Below are positions 24,641 through 32,374 of a stretch of 64,000 nucleotides of DNA, in pieces. The notes beneath the pieces were generated by a model. It ran no database searches. It was not told where the DNA came from and worked only from the letters and a program-made list of their open reading frames with translations. Source of the stretch: Neodiprion pinetum (Eukaryota > Arthropoda > Insecta > Hymenoptera > Diprionidae). The number at the start of each line of letters is the position of its first letter. The first letter of the stretch is position 1. The stretch spans positions 39,091,077 to 39,155,076 of the forward strand of contig NC_060233.1 in the NCBI RefSeq assembly GCF_021155775.2, read 5' to 3'. Made by a program: the position numbers and the translations under genes.

Positions 24641-27600
24641 GCGCGGAGTAGATAATGTACGATATTGTTGTAACGTTTGCCCTGCACGCCGTCTTTCTAC
24701 GCATGAATTTGACGCAGCGCCGTATGGACGCCGGTCACTTGGCTTGGCATGCGGACTCCTAACGCGTGTTTATCCAACTGTCAATCAGTTTGGACGGTAC
24801 ATCGGTAGATATCGGATGGTACGTTACTGCGTTCTATTGTATCTAATCGCGCAGCTCGTATTGCTGAGCACGGAATCAGCGACCAAGGTTGCAGGATACA
24901 TGTTTCGGAGTGAAACGTCGGAAGGCTCGTGCGGGATTGAAGGGTCAAGATGGTCTCGGTGTAACTGCAAGTCATTAATGTTCGTGAAGATAGATATACG
25001 CGTACGGTGCGCCGAACTTTCCTCGGGTCCTTTCTACGATCCTTGCGAGTGTAGAAAACATGGAAAGCGTTTTCGACGAAGAACTTGTACACGATCGTTT
25101 TGTAATTCCTCATCTACGACAGTGTCTCCACTGTTGTTCGACCCCCGCCGACCGACACGTAACGAAGGGTATAGAATTTTTCTAGTCACGAATTCTTCGA
25201 AGCCTGTGTAAACTCTGTGAGGCGTCTCATTCGCCGACTCCACTGAAACGGAATAAAAATAAAGGATAATCGTTCCAGCTTCTCATTATAATAGCGCAGA
25301 GACAAGGCCAGGAATATAAACGCGCCTAGCTCTTCGACAGCGTGCGTTCGGACAAAAAAATAAAAGGTGATGGTTCGGTATAACAGGTGTGAATATCCGT
25401 ACGTCAGATGTGTATGCGCACACCTTTATATGCCGCAGGAATATACACAAGGCGTGAGTCGCTGCAGGCCTCTGGTCCATCAATCATTCGGCCACCAAGA
25501 GCTGGTTACGCTGGATTAATACGCTGTAAATTACAAAGGCGCAGATCGCATACCTAGATACTTTGCTTAGCCGTTTGCGCTAAAGTGTGTAAATATTAAA
25601 TGTAATCAGCTTTGCATATTACCTCCGAGGTTTACGGAAAACTTGCCAGGAGAATAAAACCGACTGTGCGGGATACGCTCATATACTGTTATGAAGCATT
25701 GTCGTTTTAACTATAATCCGCAACCGTACTGACTAAACTCGTGTTACGCGCGACCGAACATTTTGAGCATAAGAACGCGTGTGATTTGACTGACGTGTCA
25801 ATAACTTTTCAACGCTCGGTAAATTTTAACGATGAAATCCTTCCTCGCGCATTCGTAGCTCCAGCTTCGGCATTCAACGATGCCAAGGTGTCACGAGGAT
25901 TGTGATTCATGGCCCGTCGCGACGTCGAGGATGCGTGTTTCTTGCACCTTTTGAACCTGCAAACGGTGCCAGAGCAAAGAGTTTACAGGACGTGCGTTTA
26001 TAGTGCTGGTGTTAAACAGGGAGGTAGACTCCACTGCATAGCTGCGCAGACTACGGAGGATTAGAAACAGGAAATGCGCCCGGGAGGTCCATACAACTGT
26101 ACGTAGAAACAGGACGACGGTATCTGCTACGTAATTTTAAAACCCATCTCGTACTTTCAGTAGTTTTGACGATGATGATGATCGCGATGATGCTGCAGGT
26201 TTTCACCCACAACTTACTTATACCAGTTGGTGCGTGAATCAAAATGAATATCCAGGGAGATTAACGCTCTGTGAATAGACTGCAAAGGACCTTTTTACCA
26301 GGATACGCGATTTCGATACATGTAAATGGGAACGAACAAGTATACGATCGATGCAGTTCCGCATATTATGGAATTTTTCGTGACTTCACAAATCCGGGAT
26401 TTGTCCGCGTATACGAGTAAGTGGATTCACAACGAAGCGCGGCTGCATGTCAGTGAGACCGTAATACTGCTCGGGAGATTTGTGCTGCTCACTGTGCTCG
26501 GGAACAATCGCCTTGGCAAGACATCTTATTCAACATTCAAATCCCTTCCGAAGCCAGTCAACCGTTCGGCTTTATCTAGTTAGAGATATTATAGGCGTGG
26601 CTAAGCTCCGGTAAAATAACAGAAACAATAGGGTACCCTCGAGGATTAGTCCGTGGTCGGCGGTCAGCTTTGCTCGCGTCATGTATCAGGCAGAATGCCA
26701 TTCAGACACTCCTCAGACGGGGTAAATATCCTGGCTAAAGTTAGCTAAGCCCTTTGCGCGTACGGTTCTTGAATCGAGCCTCCCTTTAAGCAATCGAAAA
26801 AACTCTTCTGACCCGATACGCCGAAAGTGACTCACTTTTACCTCTCAATTTTGGAACCGTTTATCCCTCACACTCCGGCCGCGAGTCTGGATTGAATCTT
26901 CACCAGACGGAATTTGCGTTCGGGGCTTTTCACCACGTGCGAGAAACAGGAAAGCGGCATTCCAGGCTCGAGCAGGTAACCGCACCATCCTCACGGCCGG
27001 GATGCTGAATGAATACGCAGAGGTCACTCCGTCGTTTGGAGCTGATGTCGCAGCGGTCTTTTAATTCGGTTTGGACTGGGACCGGCGAGGCGCGTATCGC
27101 TGAGTTTGATCAGGGCGGGCTAGGCTTGGCCACCAAAGTAGTCGCGTGGCTTCTCGGTTTCTCGGTCCCGTCGAGCTTCCTATGGATATGCCCTTCCGTC
27201 GCTGGATCCGCGCTCCGCGTCGCAGGAGCCGCAGACCCGCGGTTCAGGATGGATGAACGCCGATCTCTGGGATGCACTTTCCATGTTCATGAATATGATA
27301 ATCGGCTAATGGTCGCTAGTTGTTTAATTACCCTCCGGGCAGCGGTGCCCCCGGCGAGCTTCGGCCCTGCTGGCGACAGGCTGCACCCCATTCATCTGGA
27401 CCCGGGAGAGTCTGGGCTGCGTGCGTGTGTCTTGTTCCCGTGCGCCGGACACGACTACCGTTTACAAAAGCGTAACCGGTGGTGACCTGACCATGGAATA
27501 CAGAAACGGAGAAATCTCGAGCGCGGAAAGAACCCGCGGTATGTGGATCGCACGAAAATTGGACCGGGTGCGATTCACGCGTCAAGCGAATCAACAGTCT

Positions 27601-29695
27601 TGCAGAAAAATAACGATCGTGTCTGCTCGTCGTAGCGCGCTTTTGAAACGCTGTTGAATCATCGCCGACTTTGAGGCGACTGAAAAAATATCACCAATGA
27701 CTAACGCACGGTCGTGAGTCTTGAAGAACAAAGGTGTCACTTCGGTGCTGGCTAACTTCGCGGACTCATCCGGAGCTGAGTAAATATGTATTATCCCGAG
27801 GAGGACGCCACTGGGAAACGGTGCTGCTGCAATAAACACCGTCTCTTACGCTTTAGCGTTATTTATCCGTTCGTATGTCTGTCTGTCCGTTTCGCTGCTT
27901 TCTTTATACAGTCTTATCCGAGAGATATAGCCGCACGCCGTACCCGACTCCCCTACACTCCACCTCAGCCGTGTCCGTACACGGGGACGAGGCTGCCCGA
28001 TATAACGACCGGGTGTGAGTGCAGGTTGGAACGCAACTCGAAGTGCATTGATACATTCATTAGACTCGGATGCAGCTTCGCTGCCGAGCCGAGGGTGGAT
28101 TTTAGTTGATCGGAGAAATATTCCGCGACGTGCGTGTTACAACGACTATCGAACTTTGCATAGGCGGAAAGTGTCGTTATTATAAATACGTATCCGGTCG
28201 CAACTCAAAACCTGCGACAAAAATTCAAGTTAAGAACTGTGAATTCACGCAGTCAGTATCGATGAGTTATACAACTACGTAGACATTTATTTTTTTCTAT
28301 GGTTGATTCCGCTAATAATTTAAAAAGCCTGTACAGAAATGAATCATAACAATAATAGTTTCTTCTCTTTGAAAATAATTTCCCTTAAATACCGAACGTA
28401 TAGTTTTGGTATTTTGGGAATTTGGAAACCGCTTCAGGTCGGACTCAATTCGGGGAGTAACGATTTGGAACTAAAAATTTATTCACCTCAGGTTCTAGCA
28501 TCGTGACATTTTCTTTCTCTCTTTATTTTTCTGCCAGGGCTTTTGGAGCCAAGTGTGCCAAGTGTGGGCGTAGTGTCGGTGCTGGTGACTGGGTTCGGAG
28601 AGCTAGAGAACGAGTTTATCACCTGGCTTGTTTCGCCTGCGACGCGTGTTCGAGACAACTTTCGACTGGTGAACAATTTGCGCTCCTAGACGCGAGGCTT
28701 CTCTGCAAGGCGCACTACCTGGACGTCGTCGAAGGCAACAACACCTCGTCCGACGGTGAGCAATGAGGACTTCGAATCGCAGGTGTTCCAGTGTCAATTG
28801 ACTGACTGCAGTCATTATCATAATCGATTTCGAGGCCTAGAATCCAGTGGATGCTATTGCAGAGGGTGGCGACTCGGAGAGCGGACACAAGGGTGGCAAC
28901 AAGGCCAAGAGGGTGCGGACAACCTTCACCGAGGAGCAGCTATCGGTCCTTCAAGCCAATTTCCAGCTGGACAGCAACCCTGACGGTCAGGACCTCGAGA
29001 GGATAGCCCACGTCACTGGACTCAGCAAGAGAGTGACCCAAGTATGGTTCCAGAACTCCAGAGCACGGCAGAAGAAGCATTTGCACACGGGGAAGCTGAA
29101 GGGTCAGCACGGTGAGTTGGCTCGCGCCGGACTCAAATATTTTAGATTGTTTCGTTCGCTTTACTTTCTTGCAGTTCATCAGTCACCTCCGAATTCCGTG
29201 TCACCGGCCACTGGCGATTTCGGAAGACACATCAACCTCCACTTGACCTACTCCTTTCAGCATCAGCAGCATCAGCTCAGTCAACAGCCACAGCTCAGCC
29301 CGGCTACCTGTAAAAGCCCGACGCCTTCCCTTTACCACAATCACGGTACGAGTTTCTAGGAAAGCAGTTTCACGAAGTTTATCAACTTCGTAATTACTTA
29401 GACACATTCTCTTCGAACGAAATTCATTCTTATCGCAAATCGCCAAGTTACGGAAAAGGATAATGTGAAATTAATCAGGGTTTCACCGTTTCTGGGAGTT
29501 TTGTAAATTCATCAGAGATCTTGATGAGCTGGATAATCCAAATGATCGAGAAATAATCCAGTGACTTTGCTAGCCAGTTGGAAGGGACCATCTCCACCTG
29601 GTGAATGTTTTTAATTTCACTTCGCAGGTTCGGAGCAGTCAATGGACGAGCTATCTCAAGACTCGATGATGCTTTCGATGCCAAACGAGGTCTGA
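12031..29695 (+). CDS. Awh: LIM-homeodomain transcription factor Arrowhead (Awh/LHX6/8 class), plus-strand copy
   Basis: Nuclear transcription factor: two LIM zinc-binding domains recruit cofactors (Chip/LDB in this family) and a homeodomain binds TAATTA-like DNA. In flies Awh acts in imaginal precursor cells and neurons. Proposed coding exons: 12031-12036, 23875-24149, 28538-28755, 28863-29111, 29175-29345, 29628-29695. They sum to 987 nt, one frame, 328 residues, all introns GT-AG. Order: linker 3-38, LIM1 about 39-91 (CGGC, HSRC, LRC, final C-x2-D), LIM2 about 100-153 (CAKC, HLAC, CKAH), acidic/Gly linker, homeodomain about 181-240 with W228, Q230 and N231 in the WFQN motif. The C-terminal tail has a RHINLHLTYSFQ block and ends SMDELSQDS...PNEV, as I recall for fly Awh, so this is the likelier direct Awh counterpart. 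Domains are certain; the first exon is inferred. The minus-strand paralogue converges on it. Confidence 0.9.
15406..15449. repeat. TCACT-type pentamer repeat
   Basis: Tandem TCACT units degenerate into TCAAT and TCATT within intron 1 of the plus gene. Confidence 0.75.
18185..18859 (-). other. Open reading frame of doubtful coding status inside intron 1
   Basis: A 224-codon frame with a true ATG and a hydrophobic start (SWLLMLVLVPVPLT) that could mimic a signal peptide, antisense to the Awh intron. I recognise no family. The hydrophobic start comes from a low-complexity CTG/GTG/CCG run, and overlapping frames are also open. It is more likely chance than a gene. Confidence 0.1.
20058..20091. 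promoter_or_regulatory. Candidate paired Grainyhead-type sites
   Basis: The 16-bp perfect palindrome GTTGAACCGGTTCAAC at 20076-20091 is centred on AACCGGTT, the consensus of the epithelial factor Grainyhead. AACCGGTA lies 18 bp upstream at 20058-20065, and another CCGGTT follows near 20117. Site identity is established knowledge; use in Awh regulation is inference. Confidence 0.35.
23019..23034. repeat. (CG)8 microsatellite
   Basis: Eight perfect CG dinucleotides followed by CACACG, about 0.84 kb upstream of the LIM1 exon; survival of such a tract suggests little germline CpG methylation. Confidence 0.85.
23875..24149 (+). CDS. Awh: Plus-strand Awh exon 2: N-terminal linker and LIM1
   Basis: The acceptor is a pyrimidine-rich run ending TTTCAG at 23874 and the donor is CCAT|GTGAGT at 24150 (phase 2). 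It encodes TEVEDV, an Ala/Gly/Thr-rich linker, then from Met37 the LIM1 domain with all eight zinc ligands (C39, C42, H60, C63, C66, C69, C88, D91). From 23977 to the donor the DNA matches the minus-strand copy with a single base difference, at 24102 (TCT against TCC, Ser). The linker upstream of 23977 shows no such match. Confidence 0.95.
24150..28537 (+). other. Awh: Intron 2 of plus-strand Awh (LIM1-LIM2)
   Basis: A 4.4 kb phase-2 intron. Its position and phase match the minus copy's intron, but the sequences diverge within about seven bases of the shared GTGAGTT donor. It holds a (GA) tract at 24596-24636 and no recognisable gene; the 158-codon frame at 27009-27485 resembles nothing I know. 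Confidence 0.85.
24596..24636 (+). repeat. (GA) microsatellite in intron 2 of plus-strand Awh
   Basis: About 20 uninterrupted AG/GA units, 450 bp after the LIM1 exon. Such tracts can bind GAGA-type factors; here that is only a possibility. Confidence 0.9.
28538..28755 (+). CDS. Awh: Plus-strand Awh exon 3: LIM2
   Basis: Acceptor CTGCCAG at 28531-28537 and donor GACG|GTGAGC at 28756. It encodes the second LIM domain (C100, C103, H122, C125, C128, C131, C150, H153) with the GDWVRRAR and STGEQFAL blocks typical of the Awh/LHX6/8 class. The protein is identical to the minus copy's LIM2, but about 33 of 68 codons differ synonymously. The exon ends in phase 1 in the linker after LIM2; the minus copy has no intron here. 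Confidence 0.95.
28863..29111 (+). CDS. Awh: Plus-strand Awh exon 4: homeodomain
   Basis: Acceptor ATTGCAG at 28856-28862, donor CACG|GTGAGT at 29112. It encodes a short acidic/Gly linker, a basic KAKRVR arm and a complete homeodomain with F8, L16, F20, W48, Q50 and N51 in place, ending in the basic RARQKKH. The 60-residue domain is identical to the minus-strand copy, with about 25 of 61 codons differing synonymously. Confidence 0.95.
29175..29345 (+). CDS. Awh: Plus-strand Awh exon 5: C-terminal tail, first part
   Basis: Acceptor TTTCTTGCAG ending at 29174, donor CACG|GTACGA at 29346, phase 1 at both ends. It encodes VHQSPPNS, the Awh-type RHINLHLTYSFQ block and a Gln/His/Ser/Pro-rich stretch. 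The preceding 63-bp intron has a length divisible by three and no stop in frame, so retention would add 21 residues. Confidence 0.85.
29628..29695 (+). CDS. Awh: Plus-strand Awh last coding exon: conserved C-terminus and stop
   Basis: Acceptor CACTTCGCAG ending at 29627. Joined in phase 1, it reads GSEQ, then residues 311-328 beginning SMDELSQDS and ending PNEV, then TGA at 29693-29695. From memory, fly Awh carries the same SMDELSQDS block near its C-terminus and ends in a similar Pro-x-Glu-Val, which supports both this short exon and the orthology call. Confidence 0.85.
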
Positions 29696-29897
29696 GCTGG
29701 TGGCACGAGAGGCTGATAATGGCAAATCTTGACAACTGGTAAGAAAGTTTCTGTAAATATAACTGAGAACAGTTTCAGAAGAAATCTCGCGTGTATGTAA
29801 AATGTGTTGCGTGAATGTGTATAATAACGTGCGTATACGCGCGATGGGTATATCGATAAATTTTACCCATACATCGAATCCTGCCGATATATTATAG

Positions 29898-29927
29898 TAA
29901 TAATAATAACGACGATTATTATTATTA
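29898..29927 (+). repeat. A/T hairpin in the presumptive Awh 3' UTR
   Basis: A 12-base arm of TAA repeats (29898-29909), loop CGACGA, then the exact complement arm TTATTATTATTA (29916-29927), about 200 nt after the stop. Confidence 0.7.
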
Positions 29928-30325
29928 AAAAAATCTAGAAAGATTTTTAATCGTTATTTATTGAGAAGATATTGATTCTGTTACAGTAGAATAGTTTTGT
30001 ATACGCGAATACTGCGAATATTTATAATAGCATAGCTTTCGTAGGGATTGTTACAAGTTCTGCAGCTTGCTCTATCGTATAATACGGTTCACTCGATCGA
30101 ATCTCAAGCCTGGGGGAATTTTATTCCTGTTGGTGGGTAGCTTTAACGCCTCTAATAATTCACTCCTGTATACGGTATATTACGATATAGAAATATACGC
30201 GTGAAAATATCGCGCTGGTACACAAGTACGTACTACTACCTATAATAATATGTATATTATTCAAATTCGAAAGTAATATGAGGAGAGAACAAGATCCAAG
30301 ATCGACATGTAGAAGTAGTATTAAC

Positions 30326-30386
30326 AAAAGTAATAATAATAATGATAATAGTAACAAAAACAACAACAACAATAATAATAATAATC
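30326..30386 (+). repeat. AAT/AAC trinucleotide-rich stretch
   Basis: Mixed AAT and AAC units in the presumptive 3' UTR of the plus gene. Confidence 0.75.
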
Positions 30387-30827
30387 ACAATACACTTTGA
30401 ATCCGTGTTCGCGCCACAGTCGCACTGCTCACGATAAAGTATTTATTTATGGTCGCCGCTGTACGTATTCAAATGTACAATTGCGTCATTATTACGATAC
30501 GTTCTAGAGTACGTAACTGGCGTAGTTAGGTACGCGGCACTGATGCAATTGCATTAAAAATCTCGGGCTCCCACCTTGCCTGAAAAAGGTCTGTACATAT
30601 ATACTAAGAAAAAAATAGGAAATTACAATAAATTAATCGGCGAATTAGATTTGAAGTACCAATTATTCCGCCTGCCGTTATTGTATATACCTGTGTAGAA
30701 ATTCATCTATATATGTAAATTTTCGGTGTATATACATAAATAGCAGGCCGTATACGAGTACATACATACATATTATACGGACTAGCCCAATTATAAGAAG
30801 ATTGAAAATTTCATGTAAATATTGTAA

Positions 30828-30888
30828 AATAAATCAACTGAGGAAAATATAAACTATTAATAATCATGTACAATAGGTATATAATAAA
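30828..30888 (+). terminator. Awh: Candidate poly(A) signals of plus-strand Awh
   Basis: Two canonical AATAAA hexamers at 30828-30833 and 30883-30888, about 1.15 kb after the stop codon in AT-rich sequence. An earlier hexamer at 30627-30632 is an alternative. Confidence 0.35.
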
Positions 30889-31299
30889 TGATACATTGAA
30901 ATGTTAAACAGACTATAACTTATAAATGATTTGTGCGACTTTATACTTCTTTTATGTGGTTCAAAAACGACGCACGAATGCGTGCAACGATATCGATCTG
31001 CAAAAGGTGAGCAATTTTATACATTTGTTCAATTACTTTATGCACAGTGAATAGAGAAATCGCGTTACTCGGAAAATAAATTCGAAAGGACCGCAGCGCG
31101 CAAATAACTTTCTGAGCAAAGAACAACTCCGCACGTTCTTTGAAGTTAATTGCTATAATTTGCTCGGGCACTACGTGAAGAGGCCGTAGAGGGGAGCTCT
31201 GTGAAAGTTTCGAGGAAAATTCAGACACGGAAAATCAAGTCGTCCGCAGTAATCAGAGGGGTTGGTTGACAGGGTAAATGACCAGTTTAACAAGCTCGT

Positions 31300-32171
31300 A
31301 AACAGTTATAAATGTCTTTTTATTAACAGTACGATTAGTTGACGTTTGTTTTTTTTTTTTTTTGTTTTTTTGTTTTGCTTCATTTTTCATATAATAATAA
31401 ATTTACACTGCATGTAATCACCGTGCATATATGTGTATATATACATCGTGACATCTAGAATTTCTACAAACACATACTTATAATATTGTTATACAACATC
31501 ATACACGAATCATCATCATTATATATATTATTATATGTATATAACTGTATTTCATGTAAGGACTATTAACATCAATCGATCAGTGAATTTGATATTAAAC
31601 GTTAATTAATATTCATGCTTACAATTACATGGATATCTGATAATTAATGCGACAAAACTAGTACGTTGAGTCGAGTTTTTGTGATCGTTGTCAAGTTCGG
31701 AGAAAAATATAAAAATGATATAAAAACAAAAAACAATCGGGAAGAAATTAATTTGAACAATTCTCCTTACAATATATATTGATATTGTATATAAAGTCGA
31801 ATCGATTACATCGAAATTCAAATAAATAGTTAGCAATAATCATAGAATATATATAAATCTACCTAAACATAGCGCGTCTGGTGTATATAATATATTTACA
31901 GGTTTCTCTTCGCATAACGTTTACCGACACTGGACACTCTTCAATTTACACAACCATAAGAATCCCATCCTCGTACTTTGAGTTTGATCGTTAGGCGCCC
32001 GTCACGCCATGGGAATTACCTGAAACAGAAATAAACCGCCCTGTTCTGATATAAATAAACAAAAAAAAGAAAACGAACTCACGATCAGGTTTTGGTCGTC
32101 AGAGGAATTTAGATCTACCCAAAGCAGTCACACTCGCACGATTTATCGGGGATAGAATAGGAAACGTCAAA
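31300..32171 (-). other. Awh: Presumptive 3' UTR of minus-strand Awh paralogue
   Basis: AT-rich sequence following the TAA at 32172. A possible UTR intron runs from the GTAATT donor at 32175 to the TTTCTGTTTCAG acceptor ending at 32020. A poly(A) signal on this strand lies at 31324-31319 (TTTATT on the given strand). Two Pumilio-type octamers on this strand lie at 31438-31445 and 31893-31900. No ORF of note. Confidence 0.45.
31319..31324 (-). terminator. Awh: Candidate poly(A) signal of minus-strand Awh paralogue
   Basis: AATAAA on the minus strand, about 850 nt after the stop codon. If used, roughly 0.4 kb separates the predicted 3' ends of the two convergent genes. Confidence 0.35.
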
Positions 32172-32374
32172 TTACCCACTCTGATGGCAAAACTGGGGCT
32201 GCATAAGGGTCGGCGTCGACGGAGTCATCGGCGTCATCGGGCTACCTGGACTCTCGCTTCCGACGCTGCTGCTCTGGTAGGTTCCTTGGAGGTAAGCGCC
32301 TTGTACTCCCTGGACTACGTTCACGCCTCCGTAGAGATCACCGGGGTGATGCTGAAGCGGCGGTGAGTGGTGCA
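32172..32374 (-). CDS. Awh: Minus-strand Awh paralogue last coding exon: Pro/Thr-rich tail
   Basis: Acceptor TCAATCACAG, then in phase 1 (M)HHSPPLQHHPGDLYGG, aligning with the plus copy's VHQSPP start, so this intron position is shared. The tail continues with Gly/Gln/Tyr-rich sequence, SESPGSPMTPMTPSTPT and ends FCHQSG with TAA at 32174-32172. The stop overlaps a possible GTAATT donor at 32175; splicing to the acceptor before 32019 would rebuild the same stop, so the protein end does not change. Confidence 0.8.

Larger units (their letters stand above)
29696..30900 (+). other. Awh: Presumptive 3' UTR of plus-strand Awh
   Basis: AT-rich sequence after the TGA at 29695. AATAAA occurs at 30627-30632, 30828-30833 and 30883-30888. 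Five Pumilio-type TGTANATA octamers are present at 29752, 30592, 30682, 30727 and 30814, along with an A/U hairpin at 29898-29927. The true end is unknown. Confidence 0.5.

Noticed and set aside
27009..27485. 158-codon plus-strand frame in intron 2
   Set aside because: GC-rich intron sequence without family resemblance; overlapped by open frames in other phases.
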